A stretch of 64,000 bases of DNA from Chryseobacterium scophthalmum (GCF_900143185.1 NZ_FSRQ01000001.1:1736001-1800000); one strand, 5' to 3'. Positions 1 through 8,857 are shown, numbered from the stretch's first letter. Notes: generated from the letters alone by a model not told the origin. Made by a program: numbers and translations.

Positions 1-1027
1 TATCTAAATTATCTCCCAAATTACTTGCATTGCCATTGATGACATGATATTTCAGATAATCTTTCAACAACGGAAGGTTTTTCTGATTAATAAACTGATC
101 CATATTTTGGTAATATTTCAGTTCACCAACGATCACTTTATCCGTATTTACTCCTGCATCTTTCAGATATTGAGCAAGATTTACATTTTTTACCAAACCG
201 GAAAGCTCAGTAACATTTTTAGGATTGTATCTTAAATTGGCATCTCTGTTTTGCTCTAAAGTCAATAAATAATTAGCCAGTTGCTTTTCAAAATCAACTA
301 CATTTTTTGCAGCAGCATCAGAGTTTTTATATCCTAAAACAACAAACAATTTAGCTACATAATTTTGATATTCAGCTAAAGTTTTTGTGTTGGCTTCATT
401 TACTTTTTGATAATAATCTCTTCCTAAACCAAGATCCGGACCGCCAAGATAAACTGCATTCATTTTAGAATTTTTCATATCTGCGCTTACTCTCCAACCA
501 TAGAAAGAGTTATCTCCCAATTTGGTTGCCTCTAAAAGATATTTCTGAAGATCATTTAAATTTTTAATCGCATCAATTTTAGCTAAATCAGATTTGATGG
601 GAGCAATTCCTGCGGCATTTCTTTTTTCAACATCCATAAAAGATGCATACAGATTCTGGATTTTTTGTCCTTCAGAACCTTCTGCATATTTCTCGGTTAA
701 AATTTTATTTAAAATACCTAAAGAAGCATCATCTACATTTTCTCTCAACGCATTGAAAGATCCCCAACTTGCTTTATCAGAAGGAATCTGAGTTTCTTTC
801 ACCCAATTTCCGTTTACATAACTGAAGAAATCATCCTGCGGACGAACCGTTTTATCCATATAAGATAAATTAATTCCATTTTCAGGATAAATGGTGAGTG
901 AAGAATTCTCAACAACAATATTTGTGGGAGTTTTTTCTGCGGTCGCAGTGGTATTTTTGGTAGTTCCACAAGAGTTTAAGAATACAATACCGGAAAACGC
1001 AAGTACTGCAATATTTAGCTTTTTCAT
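1..1027 (-). CDS. M13 family metallopeptidase, lipoprotein (N-terminal part, cut by window edge)
   Basis: This is the first ~342 residues of a neprilysin/PepO-type (M13) zinc endopeptidase; the catalytic half lies outside the window. The start is fixed by an ATG followed by a signal sequence ending in a lipobox (FLNSC), so the mature protein should be a lipid-anchored envelope peptidase. Residues after about 50 align by eye along their whole length with the neighbouring M13 protein at 1246-3297, for example MDKTVRPQDDFFSYVNGNW against MDKSVRPQDDFYNYVSGTW. The family degrades peptides in the periplasm or at the cell surface. It lies downstream of its paralogue on the same strand, separated by palindromes and a terminator, so it is probably transcribed on its own. 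The zinc motif cannot be checked here. Confidence 0.9.
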   Translation of the reverse strand, partial: MKKLNIAVLAFSGIVFLNSCGTTKNTTATAEKTPTNIVVENSSLTIYPENGINLSYMDKTVRPQDDFFSYVNGNWVKETQIPSDKASWGSFNALRENVDDASLGILNKILTEKYAEGSEGQKIQNLYASFMDVEKRNAAGIAPIKSDLAKIDAIKNLNDLQKYLLEATKLGDNSFYGWRVSADMKNSKMNAVYLGGPDLGLGRDYYQKVNEANTKTLAEYQNYVAKLFVVLGYKNSDAAAKNVVDFEKQLANYLLTLEQNRDANLRYNPKNVTELSGLVKNVNLAQYLKDAGVNTDKVIVGELKYYQNMDQFINQKNLPLLKDYLKYHVINGNASNLGDNLD

Positions 1028-1138
1028 TAAAATAATTTTGATGTGTAAAACAGTTTGATCAAATATAGGAATATATGTTAAATAAATTTTGTGAGTTTCT
1101 TATATATTCCTGAAATTCAACTGGAAAATATAAGGTTT

Positions 1139-1188
1139 TGGCTAAAGCCATTTGAAAATTCCATTTAGAAAACGGGCTAAAGCCCGTT
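1139..1188. repeat. REP-like palindrome pair
   Basis: There are two palindromes with the same core. TGGCTAAAGCCA is at 1139-1150. AACGGGCTAAAGCCCGTT, an 8-bp stem with a 2-nt loop, is at 1171-1188. Paired short palindromes with a GGCTAAAGCC core between genes resemble REP/BIME elements. I infer this class from the shape only; no RAYT transposase is seen in the window. Confidence 0.6.
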
Positions 1189-1201
1189 CCTATTGAATAA
1201 A

Positions 1202-1227
1202 AAAACCGCTCATTTCTGAACGGTTTT
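1202..1227 (-). terminator. Rho-independent terminator of the upstream M13 peptidase gene
   Basis: Arms 1202-1212 and 1217-1227 form an 11-bp stem (one G-U pair on the minus strand) with a 4-nt loop. On the minus strand it is followed by a T tract. It sits just after the stop codon of the gene at 1246-3297. Confidence 0.75.
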
Positions 1228-1245
1228 GAATATTTTAAATACTGA

Positions 1246-3297
1246 TTACCAGATTTTAATTCTGTCTTCTGGTTTTTTGTATAATTTATCACCAGGTTTT
1301 ACATCAAATGCTTTGTAGAAAGCATCAACGTTTGTTAACGGACCGAAACTTCTGAAATATCCAGGAGAGTGCGGATCTGTTTTTACTTGGTTTACCATAT
1401 ATTTCTCACTTGATAAAGTTCTCCAAACGGTTGCCCAGCTTAAGAAGAATCTTTGATCTTGAGTATAACCACTGATTGATCCAGGGTTTCCTTTATCTTT
1501 TAAATACATTTGCAATGCATCGTAAGCAATGTTTACACCACCTAAATCTGCAATGTTTTCACCGTTCGTGAACGTACCGTTTACAAAAGTTCCTTTTACA
1601 GGCTCGTATTTGTCATATTGAGAAGCTAAAGCTTTAGTTGCTTTTTCGAAGTTTGCTTTGTCTTCCGGAGTCCACCAGTCAACTAAATTACCTTCTGCAT
1701 CAAACTGTGCACCTGAATCATCAAATCCGTGGCTCATTTCATGACCGATAACCGCACCGATTCCACCAAAATTTACCGCAGCATCCGCTTGAGGATTGAA
1801 GAATGGTGGCTGAAGAATCGCAGCAGGGAAAACGATTTCGTTATATACCGGATTGTAATATGCATTTACAGTTTGTGGAGTCATTCCCCATTCTGTTTTA
1901 TCAACTGGTTTTCCGATTTTTGCTAAATCTTTATTGTACTGCCATTCAGAAATATTCTGAAGGTTTGCGTATAGATTTCCACCTTTAGATTCAGGAACGA
2001 TATTCAATTTAGAATAATCTTTCCATGTATCAGGATAAGCAACTTTCACTGTAAATTTGTTCAATTTAGTCATTGCTTTTTCCTTAGTTGTAGCAGACAT
2101 CCACGTTAAACCATTGATGTGAACTGCAAAACTTTTCTTTAAGTAATCGATCAACTCAACCATCTGAGCTTTTGCTTCAGCCGGGAAATATTTTTCAACA
2201 TATAATTTACCGAAAGCTTCACCCAAAGAACCGTTGATTAACTCATAACCTCTTTTGTTTAAAGCTCTCTGCTCTTGCTGACCTCTTAAATATTTACCAT
2301 AGAAAGCAAATTTTGCATCTCCTAATTTTTCACTTAAATAAGAAGCACTTCCGCTGATCATGTGGAATTTCAAATAATCTTTGATCACAGGAAGCGTTTT
2401 AGCATTTACCAGTTGATCAAAGTTTTTGTAATATCCTAATTCACCGATGATTACTCTGTCTGTATTTACTCCAACTTTTTTAAGATAAGCAGGAATATCT
2501 ACATTTTTAACCAAAGCCTTCAGTTCAGCCATTGTTTTAGGGTTATACTGAAGCGTATTATCACGGCTTTGCTCATTCGTTAACAAATGTTTTGCAATGC
2601 TTTTTTCGTAGTCCACAATTCCTTTTGCAGCAGCATCAGCATTTTTGTAACCTAATTCTTTCAGCATTGAAGCTACATACTTCTGATATTCCGCAAGAGC
2701 TTCTGTGTTTTTAGCATCTACTTTTTGATAGTAATCTCTACCCATTCCTAATGAAGCATCACCAAGGTAAACTGCATTCATATTAGAATCTTTCAAGTCT
2801 GAATAAACACCCCATCCGTAGAAATTATTTTCTCCGTCTTTTGTAACTGAAATTAAATAATTCTGAAGATCAGCAAGATTCTTGATCGCATCAATTTTGT
2901 CGATGTTTTCCTGAATAGGCTTGATTCCGTCTGCATTTCTCTTATTCATATTCATGTACGTTGCGTACAAATCCTGGATTTTTTTACCTTCACTTCCCTC
3001 TGCAAATTTATCTTTAAGAAGAGAATTTAAGATGGTCATTGAATTGTTGTCGGTATCATCTGCCAATTTGTTGAAACTTCCCCATGTTGGTTTATCAGAA
3101 GGAATTTTTGCAGTTTTCATCCAAGTTCCGCTCACGTAATTGTAAAAATCATCTTGCGGACGAACAGATTTATCCATCAAACTGATGTCTAAACCTTTAT
3201 CAGTAGTAATTGTTTTGGTAGATTTAGTCTGAGCGTTCAATGTATTTTGTGAACAAACTCCAGCTAATAAAAACAAAGAAAGTGTTAATTTTTTCAT
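1246..3297 (-). CDS. M13 family metallopeptidase (PepO/neprilysin-like)
   Basis: This is a full-length 683-residue M13 zinc endopeptidase, the usual size for the family. The N-terminus is a signal peptide ending near NAQ; no good lipobox is present, so the product is probably soluble in the periplasm, unlike its lipidated neighbour. Residues ~40-440 form the Peptidase_M13_N region. The catalytic domain has the zinc motif HEMSH (H519, E520, H523) and the third ligand in ENIADLGG (E580, with D584 supporting the histidine). It is the last gene before a terminator and lies downstream of cinA with an 80-bp gap. The adjacent paralogue points to a tandem duplication followed by a change in localisation. 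The substrate cannot be inferred. Confidence 0.95.
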   Translation of the reverse strand: MKKLTLSLFLLAGVCSQNTLNAQTKSTKTITTDKGLDISLMDKSVRPQDDFYNYVSGTWMKTAKIPSDKPTWGSFNKLADDTDNNSMTILNSLLKDKFAEGSEGKKIQDLYATYMNMNKRNADGIKPIQENIDKIDAIKNLADLQNYLISVTKDGENNFYGWGVYSDLKDSNMNAVYLGDASLGMGRDYYQKVDAKNTEALAEYQKYVASMLKELGYKNADAAAKGIVDYEKSIAKHLLTNEQSRDNTLQYNPKTMAELKALVKNVDIPAYLKKVGVNTDRVIIGELGYYKNFDQLVNAKTLPVIKDYLKFHMISGSASYLSEKLGDAKFAFYGKYLRGQQEQRALNKRGYELINGSLGEAFGKLYVEKYFPAEAKAQMVELIDYLKKSFAVHINGLTWMSATTKEKAMTKLNKFTVKVAYPDTWKDYSKLNIVPESKGGNLYANLQNISEWQYNKDLAKIGKPVDKTEWGMTPQTVNAYYNPVYNEIVFPAAILQPPFFNPQADAAVNFGGIGAVIGHEMSHGFDDSGAQFDAEGNLVDWWTPEDKANFEKATKALASQYDKYEPVKGTFVNGTFTNGENIADLGGVNIAYDALQMYLKDKGNPGSISGYTQDQRFFLSWATVWRTLSSEKYMVNQVKTDPHSPGYFRSFGPLTNVDAFYKAFDVKPGDKLYKKPEDRIKIW

Positions 3298-3376
3298 TGT
3301 AATAATAATTTACACAATATGTATATTTAATTTAAATTTTGTTACGGTAAAGTTAATTTATTTTGTGAATTGGATT

Positions 3377-4627
3377 TTATTGAGCAATTAAAATCCCCAC
3401 CAAATCCTGAATAATTTTCTGAGAGACAAAATAAATAAAATCTTGTCTGTCTAAATGAGGCATATACAATTTAAAAGTTTGAGATTCATTTTTCACTTTT
3501 ATCGTGTAATAAACCAATCCTACCTCTTTTCCATCTTCACCTTTTCCGGGTCCTGCAACACCCGTTGTAGAAAGAGAAATATCAGTTTTAAATAAATTTT
3601 GGCACCCTTCTGCCATTTCGCGTGCAACTTCTTCGCTTACAACCGTAAAACGTTCAATAATCCCTTCTGAAACGCCAAGAATATCTGTTTTTTTCTGCGT
3701 TGCGTAGGCTACGACTCCACCAATAAAATATTTAGAGCTTCCCGGATTTGAAGTGATCAAAAGAGCCAATTCTCCGCCCGTACAACTTTCAGCAGTCGAA
3801 ATGGTTAATTTTTTTTCGCTTAAAATTTCACCTAAAATTTTCTCAATTTTATCTTCAGAAGTTGCGATGATATTTTCTCCGATAATCGGAAATAATTTTT
3901 GAATTTCGTCTTCAAGCTGAACTTGCAACACATTTTCATCAGTTCCTGTAGCAGTTAATCTCAGTTTCACCCTCGTTCCGACAGGAAGATAAGATAAAGC
4001 AAGATTTTTCGGTAAAGCAAGTTCCCATTCTTCAATTTGGTCTGCCAAAATACTTTCGGGAATTCCGACTACAGAAACGATTCTTGTAGAAATATAATTA
4101 AGATTAAATTTTTCTTTTAAATAAGGAATGATCTGGTCTTTTATCAAAGGTTTTACTTCGTACGGAACGCCTGGTAAACTGAAAGAAAGTTTTCCGTTTT
4201 GTTGCATCATCATACAAGGTGCTGTTCCGAAATGATTTTGAAAAACCGTAGATTTTGTAGGCACAAAAGCCTGTTCACGATTTCTTTCTAAAATTTCTAT
4301 GCGACCACGTCTTTCCATATAAGCTTTAAGATGTTCAAAAGTAGCTTCATCCAAAGCAATTTCATCATCAAAAAATTCGGCCAAAGCTTTTTTGGTTTTA
4401 TCATCTCTTGTTGGTCCCAAACCTCCTGTAGTAATCACCAAATCTCCCATTTCAAAAGCCGACTTCAATGTACTTTTTATGGTTTCTATTTCGTCTGAAA
4501 TGGTAATGATCTGAGAAACCTTTATGCCTATATTTTTAAGTTCGGTAGCAATAAAATTTGAATTGGTATCAACTGTATTTCCTGAAAGAATTTCGTCACC
4601 AATGGTGATAAGAACTGCGTTTTGCAT
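3377..4627 (-). CDS. cinA: CinA, competence/damage-inducible protein A (two-domain)
   Basis: This is a 416-residue CinA-family protein with both usual domains. The N-terminal molybdopterin-binding-like domain carries ITTGGLGPTRDD, and the family homologue acts as an ADP-ribose/NMN pyrophosphatase. The C-terminal domain is PncC-like (nicotinamide-nucleotide amidohydrolase), with STAESCTGG and TTGVAGPGKGEDGKEVG. The family recycles pyridine nucleotides in the cytoplasm. I chose the ATG giving MQNAVLITIGDEILSG because family members begin just before IGDEIL; the longer open frame adds 19 residues without similarity. The M13 peptidase follows 79 bp downstream on the same strand. Confidence 0.95.
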   Translation of the reverse strand: MQNAVLITIGDEILSGNTVDTNSNFIATELKNIGIKVSQIITISDEIETIKSTLKSAFEMGDLVITTGGLGPTRDDKTKKALAEFFDDEIALDEATFEHLKAYMERRGRIEILERNREQAFVPTKSTVFQNHFGTAPCMMMQQNGKLSFSLPGVPYEVKPLIKDQIIPYLKEKFNLNYISTRIVSVVGIPESILADQIEEWELALPKNLALSYLPVGTRVKLRLTATGTDENVLQVQLEDEIQKLFPIIGENIIATSEDKIEKILGEILSEKKLTISTAESCTGGELALLITSNPGSSKYFIGGVVAYATQKKTDILGVSEGIIERFTVVSEEVAREMAEGCQNLFKTDISLSTTGVAGPGKGEDGKEVGLVYYTIKVKNESQTFKLYMPHLDRQDFIYFVSQKIIQDLVGILIAQ

Positions 4628-4701
4628 GTGTTTAATTTTGAATAAATTCCATACAAATGACGTGAAAATCTCTGTAGTGAACAAAAGAAAATGATTTTTT
4701 A

Positions 4702-4709
4702 TATCTTTG
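4702..4709 (+). promoter_or_regulatory. -7 promoter element (TATCTTTG)
   Basis: This is a perfect TAnnTTTG -7 box 31 bp upstream of the ATG at 4741. No clear -33 TTG is seen at the usual distance. Confidence 0.5.
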
Positions 4710-4740
4710 GTTTAAACTGTCTGAAACTATAATAAAGATT

Positions 4741-5217
4741 ATGACTAAATATGATGATGCTTCGTGGCATTATGGAGGAGATTTTCCGGAAGGAATTCCT
4801 GAAAAAAACAGCGCTACACACACCGGAATGTTCTTGAACTGGTGTATTAATAATGATTTGGTTTCGGAAGAATTTAAAGAAGATGTTGGAGAAGAAATCG
4901 AAAAATTAAAAAGAAGAGAAATCACAGGAGCAGACTTTGTCATCGAATCTATGGATGGAAAATTTTCTGAATATGATTTGAATGATTTAGGAAATAGTTT
5001 TGCCAAAGATTATTATGCTGACGAAACCGATTTTGCCGATAAATTCAGTTCATTTGCTACAGATTATATCAATATTTTTGATACTGTAGCCGAAGAAAAT
5101 GATTTTGAATACGAAACTTTTTATCATATTGAAGATACCTACGAAAATTATGACATGATGAAGCAGATTATCGATCATCGTTTTCAGGAATGGAAAGAGT
5201 ATAAAAGCTTAAACTAA
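4741..5217 (+). CDS. Uncharacterised acidic protein (DUF7832-like)
   Basis: This is a 158-residue soluble, strongly acidic protein with no signal peptide or membrane segment. It opens with KYDDASWHYGGDFPEGIP followed by ATHTGMFLNWCI. I recall this N-terminal signature from a small conserved family of unknown function (DUF7832), but I could not verify the assignment. Many bacterial members have the same size and single-domain layout. It stands alone between the divergent cinA and the convergent lipocalin gene, with its own -7 box. No function can be proposed. Confidence 0.8.
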   Translation: MTKYDDASWHYGGDFPEGIPEKNSATHTGMFLNWCINNDLVSEEFKEDVGEEIEKLKRREITGADFVIESMDGKFSEYDLNDLGNSFAKDYYADETDFADKFSSFATDYINIFDTVAEENDFEYETFYHIEDTYENYDMMKQIIDHRFQEWKEYKSLN

Positions 5218-5220
5218 ATA

Positions 5221-5310
5221 ATTCAGTTTGTCGTTCTGAACGCAATGAAATGGAGTGAAGAATCTTTTTTTATGTAGAGATTCTTTCTTCGTCAGAGTGA
5301 CAAACTGAAT
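5221..5310. repeat. 90-bp imperfect palindrome (dispersed GTCATTCTGAA-type element)
   Basis: Perfect 12-bp ends (ATTCAGTTTGTC at 5221-5232, GACAAACTGAAT at 5299-5310) enclose further partly matched sequence including AAGAATCT and AGATTCTT. A related element is at 62639-62728 and a half copy lies near 53757-53790. It sits between convergent genes and may also act as a terminator. Confidence 0.6.
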
Positions 5311-5356
5311 GTTAAATTATTTTGAGATTGCTTCGTCGCTTCGTTTCTCGCAATGA

Positions 5357-5896
5357 CTAATTGTGTTTTACCCAAATTAAATTATCAGTATTATAACCTA
5401 ATTTCTGGGCTTTTACTAAGAATCTTTCTTTGATACTGTTTGGAATTTCTTTGTTTCGGGATAAAATCCAGATGTATTTTGTGCTGTTTCCTACGACGAG
5501 AGCATTTTGATAATCATCATCAATATCAATCACGTTATAACCCGCCCAAATCGGTTTAAAAAAGGAAACTTTCAGTCTCGCTTCAGATTGATCATTCACG
5601 AATCTTGCCTCTCCAATTGATTCTTTCCATTCTTTTTTTATGTAATCGTAGCCTCTGTTTTGTACTTTGATTGTTCCGTCAGGATTGAGTGAATAATTAG
5701 CTGTTACATTATCCATATTTTTCTCGAATTTATAGTCGAAACGGGCAATTTCGTACCATCTACCAAGATATTTTTCTGAATTAAAGTTTTTGATGGCTGT
5801 TGCGCCTTTGGGAATACCGACCGAACAGGAATTGAATATTAAAAAACCGATGATACCTAAAGAAACGGGAATGGCTATTTTGTGTAAGGTTTTCAT
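5357..5896 (-). CDS. Lipocalin family lipoprotein (Blc-like)
   Basis: This is a 179-residue bacterial lipocalin. The signal sequence ends in a lipobox (IFNSC), so it is predicted to be lipid-anchored, probably in the outer membrane. The lipocalin signature YLGRWYEIARFDYKFEKN is near residue 44. It is followed by the typical Blc features: NPDGTIKVQNRGYD, a block like SFFKPIWAGYNVIDIDDDYQ, and the C-terminal WILSR. Blc-type proteins bind fatty acids or lysophospholipids and help in envelope maintenance under starvation or stress. The gene is monocistronic. Its size is normal for the family. Confidence 0.93.
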   Translation of the reverse strand: MKTLHKIAIPVSLGIIGFLIFNSCSVGIPKGATAIKNFNSEKYLGRWYEIARFDYKFEKNMDNVTANYSLNPDGTIKVQNRGYDYIKKEWKESIGEARFVNDQSEARLKVSFFKPIWAGYNVIDIDDDYQNALVVGNSTKYIWILSRNKEIPNSIKERFLVKAQKLGYNTDNLIWVKHN

Positions 5897-6008
5897 GTTG
5901 AAATATTTTATTGCTGTAAAAATTCAAAAATGATGCCTTAATTAGATTTAAACATTTGGATGATAACATTTAATTTTAAAAAAAATTCATCCTTGAATAA
6001 TTCTCTTT

Positions 6009-6137
6009 TAACCATTTAGATTTACTAAGAAGTTGAGAATATTTAAGTTGAGCTTTACTTTGAGAAGTGATCCTTATTAAAAATCTATCTGATTTTTTCT
6101 TAATAAAACTTAACTCCTAAAATCTTCTTAATGGTTT
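6009..6137. repeat. Imperfect inverted repeat in the 265-bp gap before the response regulator
   Basis: The intergenic stretch 5897-6161 holds no gene. It contains partly complementary flanks (TAACCATTTAG and TAAGAAGTT near the left end, CTTAACTCC and CTTCTTAATGGTTTA near the right end). This suggests a degenerate palindromic element about 130 bp long. Confidence 0.4.
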
Positions 6138-6161
6138 AAACAAATTTCGATTTTAAAAATT

Positions 6162-6896
6162 TTAAGAGAAAACTTTTAAAAACTGGTCTTTAAAGCTACC
6201 AGAAACTTCAATTTCGGAATTGTCTGATAAAGTTGCCGTTCCGCTTTTATGGTAAGATTTTACAAAATGGGTATTGATAATATGCGATCGGTGAACTCTT
6301 ACGAAAGGATTTTCAAGCAAGTCATCAAAATGCTTCAAAAATCTGCAAACCATCTTCTTTGAACCATCTGTAAGATAGACCTGCGTAAAATTTCCATCAG
6401 CCTGAAGTCTTACAATATCTTCCGTTTTTACGACATCGAAACCTTGTAATGTCGGGAGGATCAGTTGTTGTTTTTCTGGTTTTAATTTTAAATTTTCCAG
6501 GAGGATTTTGTTTCGGTTTAATTCGTCTTTCTTTTCAATACTTTCTGCGACTTTATTCACTGCCAAGATCAATTCCTGAATATCGATGGGTTTTAAAATA
6601 TAATAACTCGCAGATTTGTTTAAAGCCTGCAGAGAATATTGCGAAAAAGCCGTGATAAAAATGGTTTCGTAAGAGAATTCTTTGGTGGCTTCCAAAACAT
6701 CAAAAGCATTTCCGAAAGGCATTTCAACATCCAAAAAAACGAGTTGCGGTTGCATTTCTGAAATCAAAGGAACAGCTTCTTTGATATTTTCAGCCTCTCC
6801 TAAGATCTCAATTTGCGGGCAGTATTTTGTGAGATAATTTCTCAGAACTTCTCTTGCAATTTTTTCGTCGTCAACGATTACAGATTTTATTTTCAT
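6162..6896 (-). CDS. LytTR-type response regulator
   Basis: This is a 244-residue response regulator of the LytR/AlgR family. Residues ~3-120 form a receiver domain with the acidic pair D9/D10, the phospho-acceptor aspartate D56 (LVFLDVEMP), the conserved threonine in FITAF and the lysine in YILKPI. Residues ~140-244 form a LytTR DNA-binding domain (DIVRLQADGNFTQVYL, FVRVHRSHIINTHFV). It starts 26 bp after the kinase gene, so the two form one operon. LytTR domains bind pairs of direct repeats about two helical turns apart. Five such pairs (TTCACCAAGT, 21-bp period) lie just upstream of this operon and of the following genes, so this protein is the best candidate to bind them. Confidence 0.95.
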   Translation of the reverse strand: MKIKSVIVDDEKIAREVLRNYLTKYCPQIEILGEAENIKEAVPLISEMQPQLVFLDVEMPFGNAFDVLEATKEFSYETIFITAFSQYSLQALNKSASYYILKPIDIQELILAVNKVAESIEKKDELNRNKILLENLKLKPEKQQLILPTLQGFDVVKTEDIVRLQADGNFTQVYLTDGSKKMVCRFLKHFDDLLENPFVRVHRSHIINTHFVKSYHKSGTATLSDNSEIEVSGSFKDQFLKVFS

Positions 6897-6922
6897 CTTT
6901 TTAGGTTAAGATTAAGTTGAAG

Positions 6923-8713
6923 TTAGCTGTTTATTAATTTGAATGAAATTTCAACAAAAACACCTGGCTCTTCTTTTTTATCGGTGATTTTACACTCAAT
7001 ATTTTGTTTATACAAATCATTTAATAAAGCAATTCTTTCCAAAGTATTTTTCATACCGCGACCTTTTCTGCTTTTTTGATGTTCGGTTTTTTGTTTTTTA
7101 CTTTCTTCAATTCCGATGCCGTTATCCTCAATGAAAATATTAAGTGAATCGTTATTTTTTTCAAATTTTAAACTTAAAAAGCCCTTTTCAGTCCGGTATC
7201 TTAAGCCGTGCCAAACCGCATTTTCCAAAAATGGCTGTATCAACATTCCGGGAACTTTCAGACTTTGGGTATTTAAGCTTTCATCAACTTCAATTTCGTA
7301 ATCGAATTTATCAGAAAAACGTGTTTTTTCTAAAGCCAGATAATTCTGGAGCAAATCTAATTCCTGCTGAAACGGTATGAAATCTTCACTTGAATTTTCC
7401 ATTACGCCACGCATTAATTTTGAAAATTTGGTTAAATATTGATTGGCTTCCAGTTCATTATTAGTTGCAATAAAATGATTGACAGAATTTAAACTGTTGA
7501 AAATAAAATGCGGATTCATCTCACGACGCAACGATTGCAACGCAATTTTTTTGTTTTTGATCTGAACTTTTTTCAAGGTTCTGAAAATGAAAATTATTAA
7601 ACCTGTCAGTAGAACCAGCACACCAATTAAACTATAATTGAAAATGTTTTTCTTACGAATCAACTCGTCTTTGAGTTTCTTTTCCTGCAAAAGTTGAGAA
7701 ATTTTTTGTTCAGTATCTTCAAGGATTTTATTATCAACCAAACTTCTGTCTTTGGAAACCAAATCAGGCAATTTTCCGAGAAAATCACGGTAAAGCTGTA
7801 TCGAAGCATCTGTATTTTCTGAAATATTATAAAGACTGTCGAGTTTTTTTACGCTTTTTTGCGCTTCAAGAGTGTGACCTTTCTGCAAAGCAATATCATA
7901 AGCATTTTTCAGTAAAACAATTGCTTCCTTTGGATCATTTTTTTTGATGTAAATTTCTGCGAGTTCCTGAATTTGCTCTACTTTTTTCTGAGAATTTTCT
8001 TTAACGAAATTTTCTTTTAAAACTGATCTTTTAGCTTCTATCGCTTTATCAAAATCTTTATTATCTACATAAAAATTGGTCAATTTCTGATTGATCGCCA
8101 AAGCCTGTTGCGGCGCCTGTTCTTTCGAAATTTGGTAAGCTGTATTCAGGTTTTCTTCGGCTTTCGGAATATTTTTATTTTCAATATTTACATCTGCCAT
8201 TTGGCTGTAACTTGCGGCAAGATCTTGTTTATTATTTTCTTTTTCGCTGATCTGAATATTATTCTGAATAGCTTCAGCTTTATTTTCTGGCGCCGGAGAA
8301 GAAAGTCTTGAAGCATCATTCGCATTCAAACTTCTTTTTGATTTAGAATATCCAATTTTTGAAGCTTTTTGGTAATTGCTTTGCGCAGATTTTAGCTTAT
8401 TCTGATTTTCCTGAGACTGCGCCAGTTTTCGGATTACTTTTTCGAGATTTTGCTTGTCATTCAGCTTTTCGTAGAGATTTTTAGATTTTAGAAAATATTC
8501 TTCACTTTTAGAAAAATTTCTATCATTAAAAAATGTTTCGCCGATATTGTAATAAGAGTCGGCTTCTGCAGATTCGTTTTTGGTATCAACGGCTTTTTTC
8601 AGTTTTTCACTTTCAGCTTCAACTTCTTTCCATACATTATTAGTGCTTTGAGAATACAGGATATTCCCAAAAATCATAAATAAAAAGAGTATAAAAAACC
8701 GAAACATTTTCAT
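6923..8713 (-). CDS. LytS-type sensor histidine kinase with TPR sensor region
   Basis: This is a membrane histidine kinase of about 596 residues. It has a signal peptide ending near LYSQS, then a periplasmic region of TPR-like helical repeats (about residues 30-310), a coiled coil and one transmembrane helix (~358-380). The cytoplasmic part has a His_kinase domain (MNPHFIFNSLNSVNHF, phospho-acceptor H402) and a HATPase_c domain (N box ENAVWHG, DNGIG, GRGMKNTLERI). The TPR-fused LytS layout is typical of Bacteroidota. Its partner is the adjacent LytTR regulator. Start choice: an open frame extends 11 codons further, but the -7 box at 8718-8725 lies inside that extension. The ATG at 8713 or the one at 8707 is therefore the real start, on a nearly leaderless mRNA. 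Confidence 0.93.
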   Translation of the reverse strand: MKMFRFFILFLFMIFGNILYSQSTNNVWKEVEAESEKLKKAVDTKNESAEADSYYNIGETFFNDRNFSKSEEYFLKSKNLYEKLNDKQNLEKVIRKLAQSQENQNKLKSAQSNYQKASKIGYSKSKRSLNANDASRLSSPAPENKAEAIQNNIQISEKENNKQDLAASYSQMADVNIENKNIPKAEENLNTAYQISKEQAPQQALAINQKLTNFYVDNKDFDKAIEAKRSVLKENFVKENSQKKVEQIQELAEIYIKKNDPKEAIVLLKNAYDIALQKGHTLEAQKSVKKLDSLYNISENTDASIQLYRDFLGKLPDLVSKDRSLVDNKILEDTEQKISQLLQEKKLKDELIRKKNIFNYSLIGVLVLLTGLIIFIFRTLKKVQIKNKKIALQSLRREMNPHFIFNSLNSVNHFIATNNELEANQYLTKFSKLMRGVMENSSEDFIPFQQELDLLQNYLALEKTRFSDKFDYEIEVDESLNTQSLKVPGMLIQPFLENAVWHGLRYRTEKGFLSLKFEKNNDSLNIFIEDNGIGIEESKKQKTEHQKSRKGRGMKNTLERIALLNDLYKQNIECKITDKKEEPGVFVEISFKLINS

Positions 8714-8717
8714 AAAA

Positions 8718-8746
8718 CAAAGATATACATATATATAGTTTACCAA
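8718..8746 (-). promoter_or_regulatory. Promoter of the kinase-regulator operon
   Basis: On the minus strand a -33 TTG (8746-8744) is followed 18 bp later by a perfect -7 TATCTTTG (8725-8718). The ATG at 8713 begins exactly 4 nt after the -7 box. The LytTR-type direct repeat ends 27 bp upstream of the -7 box. Confidence 0.7.
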
Positions 8747-8752
8747 AAACTA

Positions 8753-8783
8753 TTCACCAAGTGAAAAGCAAGATTGACCAAGT
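8753..8783. promoter_or_regulatory. Predicted LytTR operator A (direct repeat, 21-bp period)
   Basis: TTCACCAAGT is at 8753-8762 and TTGACCAAGT at 8774-8783, so the repeat period is 21 bp. The pair lies between the divergent kinase operon and the amidohydrolase. It is 27 bp from the kinase -7 box and 42 bp from the amidohydrolase -7 box. Only the kinase distance matches the other four sites, although the repeat orientation follows the amidohydrolase. This suggests autoregulation. Confidence 0.65.
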
Positions 8784-8825
8784 TTGAAGCAAAAAATTTA
8801 ATCCTGTTCTAAAGATTGCTTTTTT

Positions 8826-8833
8826 TATCTTTG
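8826..8833 (+). promoter_or_regulatory. -7 element of the amidohydrolase gene
   Basis: A perfect TATCTTTG lies 24 bp before the ATG at 8858. There is no good -33 TTG at the usual distance, which would fit an activator-dependent promoter. Confidence 0.5.
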
Positions 8834-8857
8834 AAATCTAAATTAATCATGAAATAA

